64,000 bases of DNA from NCBI GenBank assembly GCA_001784175.1, contig MFPR01000014.1, positions 1-64,000 of the forward strand, read 5' to 3'. Numbering within the stretch: the first letter of the stretch is position 1; every line of letters begins with the position of its first letter. The position numbers and the translations under genes were made by a program. This document shows positions 1-8,158 of the stretch, piece by piece. Below the pieces are notes generated by a model that saw only the letters and a list, made by a program, of their open reading frames with translations, was not told the DNA's origin and made no database searches. This stretch comes from Candidatus Lindowbacteria bacterium RIFCSPLOWO2_12_FULL_62_27. Its GTDB lineage: Bacteria > Lindowbacteria > 2-12-FULL-62-27.

Positions 1-2973
1 CGTGTTCGCCTGGTCCACCGTGTCCGTAAACGCGATGCTCGTGAACCCCGTGTTCTTCGACACCTCCACCGCGTAACTGTCCGCGCCCACACTGTCCGAT
101 ACCGCGCTCCAACTTACCACGATGTTGATCGCCGTCGTCTCGTGTCCGTCCGCCGGCTGCGACGCGCTCACCTGGCTCACGATCGTGTCCGTCACAAATC
201 CACGTGCCGACGAGAACGACCCGCTGTTGGCCAGATCGTCGATCCCGCGCGCCCGCCAATAGTAGGTATCGTTGTACAAGCCCGTCACCGTGTCGCTCGT
301 CAACGAGCCGTCGATCGTGTCCGTGAAGGCGATGTTCGAGAACGACGTGTTCTTCGACACCTCCACCGCATACGTGTCGATCCCCACGCTGTCGGGCAGC
401 GTCCAGCTCACTAGGAAGTTGATCGTGCTTGTCTCGTGTCCGTCCGCCGGAAGCGACAGGGTCGGCGCGTCCACGATCGTGTCCGTCACAAATCCGCGTG
501 TCGTCGAGAACGACCCCCCGTTCGCCAGATCGTCGATCGCGCGAACGCGCCAGTAATAGGTGTCGTTGTAAAGGCCGGTCATGGTGTCGCTCGTGAACGC
601 CTGGTCCACCGTGTCCGTAAAGGCGATGTTGGTAAAGCCCGTATTTTTCGATACCTCCACTGCATAGCTGTCCACCCCAACGCTGTCCGACACCGTGATC
701 CAGCTCACCACAATGTTGGTCGCCGTCGTCTCGTGGCCATCCGCTGGCAAACTCAGGCTGACCTGGTTCACGGTCGTGTCTGCCACAAATGACCGCGTCG
801 CCGAAAATGACCCGGCGTTCGTCAGATCGTCAACCGCACGCACTCGCCAGTAGTACGTGTATGTCTGAGTCTGGGGATATAAACCCGTCACCGTGTCGGA
901 CGTGTTGGCCTGATCGACCGTGTCCGTGAAGGCGATCTCCGTCGAGAACAACGTGTTCTTCGACACCTCCACCGCGTAACTGTCCACCCCCACGCTGTCC
1001 GACACCGCGATCCAGCTCAAAAGAAAGTTGATCGCCGTCGTCTCGTGCGCGTCCGCCGGTTGCGACAAACTCACTTGGTTCACGATTGTGTCCGTCACAA
1101 ATCCACGCGTCGCCGAAAACGACCCGGCGTTCGCAAGATCGTCGATCGCCCGGACGCGCCAGTAATACGTGTCGTTGTAGAGACCCGTCACCGTGTCACT
1201 CGTCAACACACCGTCCAAGGTGTCCGTAAACGCCATGCTCGAAAATCCTGTGTTCTTCGATACCTCCACCGCGTAACTGTCGATTCCCACGCTGTCGGCC
1301 ACGGCGGTCCAGCTCACGAGGAAATTGATCGCCGTCGTTTCATGCGCGTCCGCCGGCTGCGAGGCGCTCACCTGGTTGACGCTCGTGTCGAGAACGATCG
1401 CGCGAACTCCCGTCGTGTCGAACGTGCTGGTGGACACCCTCTGGCCGATGACACGCCAGTAAAATGTGTCCGGATCCGGCAGGGCCTTCGTGCAGGACGG
1501 AACAGACGTGTCGGCGACAGTCAACAGGACGGTGGCAAAGTTGGACGTCCTTGACAACTGCCACGTGTATGAGTCGACGTTCTGGCCGGTCCACGTAAAC
1601 ACCACCGTGCCGTTCGTCGTCTCGTGCCCGTCCGCCGGGCTGGTCAGAGTCACCGAGAAAGTCGTGTCGACCTTGAACGCAAATGAGTCCGCGAAGGCTC
1701 CGGCGTTCCCCAGATCGTCGATCGCTTTTACGCGCCAGTAATAGGTCGTGTCGCCATACAAAATGACCGTCGTCGAGTCTGTCGACGCCCCGTCCCGCGT
1801 GTCCTCGTGCAAAACCGCCGAAAACGTCGAGTCGCCTTTTGATATATGAAGGACATAGCTGTCTACGCCCACGCTGTCCGTCACCGCCGACCACGTGAGG
1901 GTCGGAGTCGTATCGGCAATGACCGCGTTGTTCGCCGGCGATGTCAGCCCCGGCTTGTTCACGACCGTGTCCGTTACAAATCCGCGCACCGACGAAAACG
2001 CGCCACCGTTGCCTAAGTCGTCCACCGCACGCACGCGCCAGTAATAGGTGTCATTGTATGACCCCGTCACCGTGTCGTTCGTAAAAGCGCCGTCCACCGT
2101 GTCGATGAAGGCGATGCTCGTGAATCCCGTGTTCTTCGATACCTCCACCGCGTAGCTGTCCGCGCCCACGCTGTCGCTCACCGCAGTCCAACTCACCAGG
2201 AAATTGATCACGCTCGTCTCGTGACCGTCCGCCGGCTGGCTCAGGCTCACCTGGTTCACCAGCGTGTCCGTCACAAATCCGCGCGTCGCCGAATACGAGC
2301 CCCCGTTCGCCAGATTGTCAATAGCGCGCACACGCCAGTAATACGTATCGTTGTATAGCCCCGTCACCGTGTCGCTCGTCAGGGACTGGTCCAGAGTGTC
2401 CGTGAAGGCGATGTTCGTGAACGCCGTGGTATCCGACACCTCCACCGCGTAGCTGTCCACGCCCACACTGTCGGATACCGCGCTCCAGCTCACCACGATG
2501 TTGATCGCCGTCGTCTCATGCCCGTCCGCCGGCTGCGACAGGCTCACCGTGTTCACGTTGGTGTCCACAAAAATCGCCCGGTACGCCGGCGTGTCGTGCT
2601 CGGCGTTCGTCGTGGTGTCGATCGGAATCACGATCCAGTAAAATGTGTCATTAAACGGAATCGGCACGGTGCCGCTCCGGGAGGTGATCCTTGAGTCGTA
2701 GAGGATGGTGGTGCAGGTCAGAGACGTACTGTCCCGGCAAAGTCGGAGCAAAAAGGTATCCAGCGAAACTGTACAACTGGTGAGGTCTGCGGCAGCGCAA
2801 CCCCAGTTGAAGACCACCGTGGCATTGTTGGTATCGTGCCTGTCCACCGGGGAGATCAGAGCTACCGTATCAGCGTAAGCCTCATGGGAAATGGTCAGAA
2901 TGAATAACCCCGAAAAGACGAAAAGCGCGAAGAGGAGACACTTCCCACGAGCTGTAGAGAGCCTCCCCCTCAT
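1..2973 (-). CDS. Secreted Fn3-repeat surface protein, C-terminus beyond window
   Basis: The minus-strand frame is open from an ATG at 2973 to base 1, so about 991 residues are visible and the 3' end is missing. The N-terminus reads as a signal peptide (basic start, hydrophobic core CLLFALFVFSGLFILTI). About nine units of roughly 100 residues follow, each with a TYYWRVRAID-type strand (near bases 255, 550, 850, 1155, 1455, 1735, 2035, 2335 and 2635) and a conserved SWSAVSDSVGVDSYAVEVS stretch, typical of fibronectin type III folds. Asp, Thr and Ser are abundant and Lys is scarce. An alternative in-frame ATG lies at 3069, but it would put 32 charged residues before the signal core. The same unit ends the first gene of the operon at 62173-64000. 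Likely a surface or adhesin-like protein; ligand unknown. Confidence 0.85.
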   Translation of the reverse strand, partial: MRGRLSTARGKCLLFALFVFSGLFILTISHEAYADTVALISPVDRHDTNNATVVFNWGCAAADLTSCTVSLDTFLLRLCRDSTSLTCTTILYDSRITSRSGTVPIPFNDTFYWIVIPIDTTTNAEHDTPAYRAIFVDTNVNTVSLSQPADGHETTAINIVVSWSAVSDSVGVDSYAVEVSDTTAFTNIAFTDTLDQSLTSDTVTGLYNDTYYWRVRAIDNLANGGSYSATRGFVTDTLVNQVSLSQPADGHETSVINFLVSWTAVSDSVGADSYAVEVSKNTGFTSIAFIDTVDGAFTNDTVTGSYNDTYYWRVRAVDDLGNGGAFSSVRGFVTDTVVNKPGLTSPANNAVIADTTPTLTWSAVTDSVGVDSYVLHISKGDSTFSAVLHEDTRDGASTDSTTVILYGDTTYYWRVKAIDDLGNAGAFADSFAFKVDTTFSVTLTSPADGHETTNGTVVFTWTGQNVDSYTWQLSRTSNFATVLLTVADTSVPSCTKALPDPDTFYWRVIGQRVSTSTFDTTGVRAIVLDTSVNQVSASQPADAHETTAINFLVSWTAVADSVGIDSYAVEVSKNTGFSSMAFTDTLDGVLTSDTVTGLYNDTYYWRVRAIDDLANAGSFSATRGFVTDTIVNQVSLSQPADAHETTAINFLLSWIAVSDSVGVDSYAVEVSKNTLFSTEIAFTDTVDQANTSDTVTGLYPQTQTYTYYWRVRAVDDLTNAGSFSATRSFVADTTVNQVSLSLPADGHETTATNIVVSWITVSDSVGVDSYAVEVSKNTGFTNIAFTDTVDQAFTSDTMTGLYNDTYYWRVRAIDDLANGGSFSTTRGFVTDTIVDAPTLSLPADGHETSTINFLVSWTLPDSVGIDTYAVEVSKNTSFSNIAFTDTIDGSLTSDTVTGLYNDTYYWRARGIDDLANSGSFSSARGFVTDTIVSQVSASQPADGHETTAINIVVSWSAVSDSVGADSYAVEVSKNTGFTSIAFTDTVDQANT

Positions 2974-3139
2974 CCCAGAATGCCGGTCACCCCTTGATGG
3001 TGCCACACATCTTAACCCCTGCAAGCCCCTTGCACGCCAAGCCTGAGTACAGTCGTTTACCTTACTCATAAGTCCACAAAACGATAAATGACGATGAATC
3101 AAACCCGACCCTACTCAAGCACCCCCATGGAAGGACCCT

Positions 3140-3168
3140 ATTTAAATACTGTATATATATATTGTCAA
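3140..3168 (-). promoter_or_regulatory. Sigma70-type promoter for the Fn3-repeat gene
   Basis: On the minus strand a perfect -35 TTGACA (3168-3163) is followed after 17 bases by TTAAAT (3145-3140) in a very AT-rich stretch that contrasts with the GC-rich surroundings. Transcription would start near 3133, giving a leader of about 160 bases to the ATG at 2973. Sequence-only call. Confidence 0.55.
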
Positions 3169-3212
3169 GGGAAAATTTCAGTTTTTTTGAAGGGGGTCAG
3201 TGAAAGACGGTA

Positions 3213-3247
3213 ACCCCCCTCAATCCCCCCTTTGCAAGGGGGGAAGT
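3213..3247. repeat. C-run/G-run palindromic repeat, family A
   Basis: CCCCCCTTTGCAAGGGGGG (3225-3243) is a perfect hairpin of six C and six G around TTTGCAA, with extra C-rich flank. The same motif occurs inside glmM (4938-4971) and, in degenerate form, at the start of a TPR gene (48724-48764). It lies just downstream of waaF and may fold at the end of that transcript, but it lacks a clear T tract on the minus strand. Confidence 0.7.
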
Positions 3248-3261
3248 TTGTTTAATTGTGT

Positions 3262-4359
3262 TTAATTGGGGCCAGACCGTAAGTTGTTAAGTTTTGCCGG
3301 AACATCAAAAATGTCATTTAGTTGCGTGTCTATGTCGTGCGGGGTCACGGCGTCCCGGCAGAGATAATCGATCGGGCAGGTCCGCAGAAAACACGGGCGG
3401 CATGGGACAGCGGCGCTGATCACCCGGACGGCATGGCCCACAGGAGCGGTGCGGTAAGGGTCGGTGGAGAAAAACAGGACCAGGACGGGCTTGCCCAGGG
3501 CCGCCGCCAGGTGGGCCGCGCCGCTGTCGCACGAGATCACGGCGCTCGAATGCACGATCAGGCGCATCAAGTCGTTCAGCGGCAGACCCGGACAGGCTTC
3601 GATTTTGGATTTTGGATTTTGGATTTTGGATTTTTCAACCAGCTCATCCAGAAACTCGCGGTCGACGGCCGTTCCGAGAAGCCGGATCGACCAGCCGCGA
3701 TCCGTAAGCATCGTCAGCAAGTCGACATACCGGCTCGTCGACCACATTTTGGCGGGGCCGTAAGCGGCGGCGGGAAAGATCAATATTTCTGGTATCCCCC
3801 CTCTCCCGCCAGAGGCGGGAGAGGGTTGGGGTGAGGGTGGCAGGTTTCGGTTACCGCGGTCCACCCCCCTCACCTCGATCCTCTCCCCCCTGCGGGGGGA
3901 GAGGAGGTGATCAGTTACGATTTCTGATTTCAAATCAGAGTAAAACAGAGTCGGCGGGCAGGGAGCGACGGGCGAGCCGCCGATGAGAGGCCGGATGACG
4001 GAGAGATACCGCATGACTTGATGGTCATCGGGCATCCGCGCGCGTTCTCGAACCACCACCGGGATGCCCGCCAGTTTCCACAGGAGGCGCGATCGCATCG
4101 AGTGCGTGAAATCGACCACCGTTGGATACCCGCGGGCGCGCAAGGTCGATGCCGTCGAAAATAAATGAACGCCGCGGTCCTCGAAGACCGTCACGCTCTC
4201 CAGGCGCGGATCGTGCCGGAACAACTCATCCCACGGCCGCCGGATCAATAGATGGAGCGCGTACCGGTCCGTCCGGTGCAGCGCCTCGATCGCAGACGTG
4301 GCCATGACAATGTCGCCCAGCCAATTGGGCATCCGCACGACGATGGGTTCAAGGTTCAA
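3262..4359 (-). CDS. waaF: ADP-heptose:LPS heptosyltransferase (GT9), repeat-invaded
   Basis: Glycosyltransferase family 9, closest in pattern to WaaF: the N-terminal RMPNWLGDIVMA loop and a C-terminal half with SCDSGAAHLAAALGKP (nucleotide-heptose binding) and PCRPCFLRTCP near the end. It would add heptose to lipid A-core at the inner face of the inner membrane. The start is TTG at 4359; the only later ATG would cut the conserved N-terminal strand. Length is 365 residues, slightly long because two dispersed repeats are read through in frame: residues about 150-188 (family B, bases 3796-3908) and about 242-253 (heptamer array, bases 3601-3635). Last gene of the tilS-glmM-waaF run, 10 bases after glmM. 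The exact heptosyltransferase subtype is not certain. Confidence 0.8.
   Translation of the reverse strand: MNLEPIVVRMPNWLGDIVMATSAIEALHRTDRYALHLLIRRPWDELFRHDPRLESVTVFEDRGVHLFSTASTLRARGYPTVVDFTHSMRSRLLWKLAGIPVVVRERARMPDDHQVMRYLSVIRPLIGGSPVAPCPPTLFYSDLKSEIVTDHLLSPRRGERIEVRGVDRGNRNLPPSPQPSPASGGRGGIPEILIFPAAAYGPAKMWSTSRYVDLLTMLTDRGWSIRLLGTAVDREFLDELVEKSKIQNPKSKIEACPGLPLNDLMRLIVHSSAVISCDSGAAHLAAALGKPVLVLFFSTDPYRTAPVGHAVRVISAAVPCRPCFLRTCPIDYLCRDAVTPHDIDTQLNDIFDVPAKLNNLRSGPN
3601..3635. repeat. Heptanucleotide array inside waaF
   Basis: Four full copies of GATTTTG (plus strand) followed by GATTTTT. On the coding strand the unit is AAATCCA, and three units give the seven-residue period KSKIQNP. One unit gained or lost would shift the waaF frame. 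The same four-copy array occurs at 36831-36860 and 37612-37645. Confidence 0.9.
3796..3908. repeat. Family B palindromic repeat pair inside waaF
   Basis: Two copies of a palindromic element, CTCTCCCGCCAGAGGCGGGA followed by a GGTTGGGGTGAGGG tail, and an inverted relative at 3866-3908. They are read as peptides SPQPSPASGGRG and SPRRGERIEVRG within waaF. Related copies are intergenic at 45222-45327 and 47631-47678. Confidence 0.85.
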
Positions 4360-4375
4360 GATTCAGGCTTCAGGC
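4348..4375. repeat. Degenerate heptamer array over the glmM/waaF junction
   Basis: Four consecutive heptamers on the plus strand: TTCAAGG, TTCAAGA, TTCAGGC, TTCAGGC. The array contains the stop codon of glmM (4370-4372) and the TTG start of waaF (4357-4359), so the translation signals of both genes are made from repeat sequence. Confidence 0.75.
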
Positions 4376-5710
4376 GAGGCGATCGCGGAAACGCGCTGTG
4401 AGCATCGACACCTGCTCTTCGACCGCGACGGCCGAGGGAGATTCCGCCATGATGCGCAGGAGGGGTTCGGTGCCGGAGTAGCGGATGACGAGGCGGCCGT
4501 GTTTGCCGAGTTTCTCGCGGGCGCCGGCCACGGCCGCCGACAACGCCGGATCGTCCTCCCACGGCCGTTTTTCGGCGACACGGACGTTCACGAGTTTCTG
4601 CGGAAACGGCGCCGGCAGATCCTTCGCCATAGCTTCGGCCGACTCGGCGTACCGTTCCGCAAAAACCTGCAGAAACGCCAGCGCCGTGACGGCGCCGTCG
4701 CCGGTCCGCTGGTCCTTCAAGATGATGTGACCCGACTGCTCGCCGCCCAGGCTCGAGCCCTCCTTCTGCATCATCTCGAACACCTCGCGGTCGCCTACCG
4801 GCGCGCGCCAGAAAGGGCGACCGAGCGTTTCGAGCGCGGCGTCCAGGGCGCCGTTCGACATCACGGTGCCGATGACCGGGCCGGCGGTTACGAGATGTTT
4901 GGCGAAGAGATACAGGAAAGCGTCGCCGTCGACGGTCACCCCCCCCGGCCCCCCCTTTTCAAGGGGGGGAGGAATCCGGATCAGCATCCGGTCGCCGTCG
5001 CCATCGAAGGCCAGGCCGATCGCGCACGGCCCAAGATGCGGATCCAGCGATTCGACGTGCGTCGAGCCGCACTCGCGGTTGATGTCGGCGCCATCGAAAT
5101 CGCAATTCAGCCAGTCGACGGAATTGCAGTACCGCGAAAAGAGCGGCCGCACATGCGGCGCGAAGGCGCCATGCGCGGCGTCGATCACCAGCCGGGTACG
5201 CGAAAGGGTGAACCGAAACCGGCCGGCGACCGCGTCGAGATACTTCGACACGAGCGCTCCGTCCGGACCGCACGATCCGACGGTCCCGTCCGTGGCGTCC
5301 AGATCGGCGTCGACGCGGAAGCGCCGCTCGATCGCCTCCTCCTCCGCCACCGACAGTTTGCGGCCGTCGGGAGAGAACAATTTGATTCCGTTGTCTTCAT
5401 AAGGATTGTGCGACGCCGAGATCACGACGCCGAACGACGGCCCGGCGACCATCGCGAGGAGCGTCGAAACGGCCGGCGTCGGCGCGATCCCCAAGTCCGT
5501 CACACCCGCGCCCACGGACGTCACGCCGGCCGTCACGGCGTGCGTGAGCATCCCGCCGGACAGCCGCGTGTCGCGCGCGATCAACGCGCGCCGGACGCCC
5601 CGCTCCAGATGATAACCCGCCGCCGCCCGGCCGAGTTTGAACGCCAGATCGGCGGTCAGCTCCGTCCCGACGCGTCCCCGGACGCCGTCGGTGCCGAACA
5701 GCCGGCTCAA
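4370..5710 (-). CDS. glmM: Phosphoglucosamine mutase GlmM
   Basis: Converts glucosamine-6-phosphate to glucosamine-1-phosphate for UDP-GlcNAc, feeding peptidoglycan and LPS synthesis. All family landmarks are present: N-terminal LFGTDGVRG, phosphoserine loop ISASHNP (Ser100), metal loop DGDGDR (Asp236, Asp238, Asp240), sugar loop GGEQSGH and C-terminal phosphate loop RYSGTEPLLR. The 446-residue length is normal. A family A repeat (4938-4971) is read through as PPPLEKGGPGG at residues about 247-257, just after the metal loop, where relatives have a short turn. It follows cdaR by 10 bases. The cdaA-cdaR-glmM order is a widely conserved cluster linking c-di-AMP to cell-wall precursor supply. Confidence 0.97.
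   Translation of the reverse strand: MSRLFGTDGVRGRVGTELTADLAFKLGRAAAGYHLERGVRRALIARDTRLSGGMLTHAVTAGVTSVGAGVTDLGIAPTPAVSTLLAMVAGPSFGVVISASHNPYEDNGIKLFSPDGRKLSVAEEEAIERRFRVDADLDATDGTVGSCGPDGALVSKYLDAVAGRFRFTLSRTRLVIDAAHGAFAPHVRPLFSRYCNSVDWLNCDFDGADINRECGSTHVESLDPHLGPCAIGLAFDGDGDRMLIRIPPPLEKGGPGGVTVDGDAFLYLFAKHLVTAGPVIGTVMSNGALDAALETLGRPFWRAPVGDREVFEMMQKEGSSLGGEQSGHIILKDQRTGDGAVTALAFLQVFAERYAESAEAMAKDLPAPFPQKLVNVRVAEKRPWEDDPALSAAVAGAREKLGKHGRLVIRYSGTEPLLRIMAESPSAVAVEEQVSMLTARFRDRLA
4938..4971. repeat. Family A palindromic repeat inside glmM
   Basis: A C-rich arm, TTTTC/AA centre and G-rich arm form a hairpin within the glmM coding sequence and encode PPPLEKGGPGG. It is in frame and adds about nine residues compared with the short loop usual in GlmM. 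Confidence 0.85.
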
Positions 5711-5720
5711 CGTCGAACGA

Positions 5721-6695
5721 TCACTGCCCGGGAACGCTGACGCGGACGAGGGCCGGTTCGTAGGAGACGATTTCGACCCGCTCGGGCACGTTGAGGGCCC
5801 GCGGGACGGCCAGATGGAAACTCTTGTCGGCCGGCAACTCGACTTCGACGCGAAGCTGCGCGGCGTCGAGGCGGTCCACGACGTTTTGCGGGCCGCGCAA
5901 TTTGACGCTCACCTGCTCGGGCTTGATCTGAACGACCCGGCCGGGGACCGGATTGAGAAGCTCCACGCGCACGCCTTCCAGGAGTTTCTCGATCACGTTT
6001 TCGTCAATCTCGACCAGGACCTCGACCGATTCCGGATCGATTTTTCGGATGGACCGCATTTCCCTCTGAAGGTTCACTTTCACGTCAAACGTGGCCTTCC
6101 GGCCGGTCAGGTCGATCGTTTCCGTTGACATTTCGGTCAGGCGCAGAAAAAGACTCGAAGGGCCGAGGACCATCACCGCTTCCGGCCGGACCTTGGTGTT
6201 CACCCGGAACCCCGGCGGCACTTCCCCCTGGAGCCGCGCGGAAACCGGCAGACGCCGACCTTCCACTTCCTCCAAAAAGGCCCGCACCGATCCGGGCTCG
6301 ATCCGCTCGACTTTGACGTCCGGCCGGGGATTGAACACGTTTTCGAGCGACAACACCACCCACTTCTCGCCCTTGCGCTTGCCGGCCAGCGACGCCATGA
6401 CTTTGAAGTCGGTAGGATCCAGCGCCTGGATGGAGGCCTTGGGGCCGCTGACGCGCAGGAGCGTGATGTGCCGCTGCGAATCTTCCGAGACGGCGAGGTC
6501 GGGGGCGACGTCGATGTAATCAACCGGCACGTCCCGGAACTCGAACTGGATTTCGGCCGAACCGACGATGTACATCCACAGCATCACCGCCAGCGCCAGG
6601 CACACGATCTTGGCCAGCGGATCGGCCACGAGACCCGCGGCGGCGGCCTGCAAGGTCGACCGCACGTTCCACGGTTTCTTCCGGGTCGATTCCAT
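5721..6695 (-). CDS. cdaR: CdaR, YbbR-domain regulator of CdaA
   Basis: Membrane-anchored protein with one N-terminal transmembrane helix (residues about 28-45, IVCLALAVMLWMYIVG) and extracytoplasmic YbbR-type repeats thereafter (for example FRDVPVDY, VKVNLQREM, VSVKLRGPQ). CdaR binds and modulates the diadenylate cyclase CdaA in studied Firmicutes. It starts 3 bases after cdaA and precedes glmM by 10 bases, so all three are probably translated from one message. At 324 residues it holds about three YbbR repeats. Whether it activates or inhibits here cannot be read from sequence. Confidence 0.9.
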   Translation of the reverse strand: MESTRKKPWNVRSTLQAAAAGLVADPLAKIVCLALAVMLWMYIVGSAEIQFEFRDVPVDYIDVAPDLAVSEDSQRHITLLRVSGPKASIQALDPTDFKVMASLAGKRKGEKWVVLSLENVFNPRPDVKVERIEPGSVRAFLEEVEGRRLPVSARLQGEVPPGFRVNTKVRPEAVMVLGPSSLFLRLTEMSTETIDLTGRKATFDVKVNLQREMRSIRKIDPESVEVLVEIDENVIEKLLEGVRVELLNPVPGRVVQIKPEQVSVKLRGPQNVVDRLDAAQLRVEVELPADKSFHLAVPRALNVPERVEIVSYEPALVRVSVPGQ

Positions 6696-6698
6696 ATT

Positions 6699-7463
6699 CT
6701 ACTTTCCCACCAGATACAGCGTCAGCATTTCTTTGAGCGTCTCCGGATCGAGACCGTTGGCCATCTTGCCCTGCTGGACCAGCGAGATCCCGCCCGTTTC
6801 CTCCGACACGACCACGATGACGGCGTCGGTTTCCTCCGAAAGGCCCAGCGCGGCGCGGTGGCGCGTGCCGTAGACGCGCTTGATGTCGGGATTCTCCGTG
6901 AGCGGCAGGATGCAGCCGGCGGACGCCACGCGCTTGTCCTGGATGATGAGCGCGCCGTCGTGCAGCGCGCCCTTCGACATGAAAATGGTCGACATGATCT
7001 CGGCCGAAACCGCCGCGTCGACGGGCACGCCGGTTTCGATGTAGGGCTTGAGGCCTGCGGATTTTTCGACGGCGATCAGCGCGCCGAACCGCCGTGCGGA
7101 AAGGACGTTGGAGGCCTTCACGATCTCGTCGATCAGTTCCTCCTCCAGGGTTTCCTGGAAAAACGACAGGAGCCGGTGCTGGCCCAGCCGCGCGAGGGCC
7201 CGGCGAAGCTCCGGCTGGAAGAGGATGATAAAGGCGAGGACCCAGACGAGGACCGACGAGGACAGAATCCATGCGGTGGTCCGGACATTGAACTTCTGCG
7301 CGAGGAAGGCCAAAATCAGAATCAGGGCCAGCCCCTGCAGGACCTGTACGGCGCGCGTGCCTTTGACGAAGGTGTACAGAAGGTAAAAAAGCGCCGACAC
7401 AAGAAGGATATCGACGATGTCCCGCGGGGAGAGATTGCGCAGGATCGCGACGAGGTCGCTCAT
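6699..7463 (-). CDS. cdaA: Diadenylate cyclase CdaA (c-di-AMP synthase)
   Basis: Makes c-di-AMP from two ATP at the inner membrane. Three N-terminal transmembrane helices (about residues 16-34, 40-56 and 64-84) precede the DAC domain, which keeps the DGA motif (residues 169-171, in GALHDGALII) and the RHR motif (201-203, in YGTRHRAALG). Length of 254 is typical. The gene overlaps the preceding PilZ gene by 4 bases (ATGA), so the c-di-AMP synthase and a c-di-GMP receptor are translationally coupled. c-di-AMP usually controls potassium and osmolyte uptake and cell-wall balance. Confidence 0.96.
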   Translation of the reverse strand: MSDLVAILRNLSPRDIVDILLVSALFYLLYTFVKGTRAVQVLQGLALILILAFLAQKFNVRTTAWILSSSVLVWVLAFIILFQPELRRALARLGQHRLLSFFQETLEEELIDEIVKASNVLSARRFGALIAVEKSAGLKPYIETGVPVDAAVSAEIMSTIFMSKGALHDGALIIQDKRVASAGCILPLTENPDIKRVYGTRHRAALGLSEETDAVIVVVSEETGGISLVQQGKMANGLDPETLKEMLTLYLVGK

Positions 7464-8158
7464 GACGTCAGTCCCGACTTGCCCTTCACGAGCTCAAGCT
7501 GGCGCCGGCCGCAGTAGTGGACGATGTCGTTGCGCTCGGTTTCCGACAGGCCCGTAAACTCCACGATGATGTATTTCTCCTTGACGTCATCGACCACGGT
7601 CTTGATGCGCGTCAGCATGTTGTAAAAGGACTTGTGGACGATCGGCAGCGTGAACCAGAGGAGCGCGTAGCGCTTGTCCTCCGTCGTGAGGTGCACGGGG
7701 GCGCGGACCCGGGCGCCGCCGCCGGAGATGTCGACGATCACGACCGGCGTCAGTTCGTTGTCGCTGTATTTTTCCCGGCCGTACTCCGACAGGTCCTTGA
7801 TCAGGTAAATGCTGCCGTCGAGGTCGGCCTCCACCCGGACGAACTGCCGGAGCATCTTGCGGTCGACCTGTTTCGGCCGGGCGACCAGCATGATCGGGGC
7901 GGCCGCGTTTTCCTTCCGGGCCGCGATCGTGACCTGCGCTTCGTAGGCCCATGACTCGACGACGTAGCGGATCGTCATCGGCTGGCCGACTTTCAGCGGA
8001 AGAAAGAGACTCCCGCAGACGGGCGTCTCCAGGAGCAGCGCCTGATCGTTCAGGTTGGCGATCAGCGTGTTGTACCGGCCCTTCATCGGCCCGTCGGGAA
8101 CGTCGATTTCGACGGCCTGCCGCGCGAAATACTCCGGAGCGACCTGCGCGTCGGCCAT
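7460..8158 (-). CDS. PilZ-domain c-di-GMP receptor with YcgR-like N-terminal domain
   Basis: Residues about 1-98 look like a YcgR-type N-terminal beta-barrel and about 99-225 form a PilZ domain. The two c-di-GMP-binding motifs are intact: RQFVR (104-108) and DISGGG (143-148). The start is the ATG at 8158, in a TGATG overlap with the folP stop and preceded by GGAGG; an ATG at 8179 would add seven residues but lacks this signal. It overlaps cdaA by 4 bases. In the family PilZ proteins bind c-di-GMP and act on motility, exopolysaccharide or other targets. The target here is unknown, but its position within the tilS-glmM run is unusual. Confidence 0.88.
   Translation of the reverse strand: MADAQVAPEYFARQAVEIDVPDGPMKGRYNTLIANLNDQALLLETPVCGSLFLPLKVGQPMTIRYVVESWAYEAQVTIAARKENAAAPIMLVARPKQVDRKMLRQFVRVEADLDGSIYLIKDLSEYGREKYSDNELTPVVIVDISGGGARVRAPVHLTTEDKRYALLWFTLPIVHKSFYNMLTRIKTVVDDVKEKYIIVEFTGLSETERNDIVHYCGRRQLELVKGKSGLTS

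Noticed and set aside
1-2973. A CRISPR-like or satellite array of about 300-base repeats
   Set aside because: The repeats are in frame on the minus strand and encode Fn3-type domains; unit length and variation do not fit CRISPR.
4298-5740. Long plus-strand frame antisense to glmM
   Set aside because: GlmM motifs are complete on the other strand; the antisense product is Arg/Pro-rich without domains.
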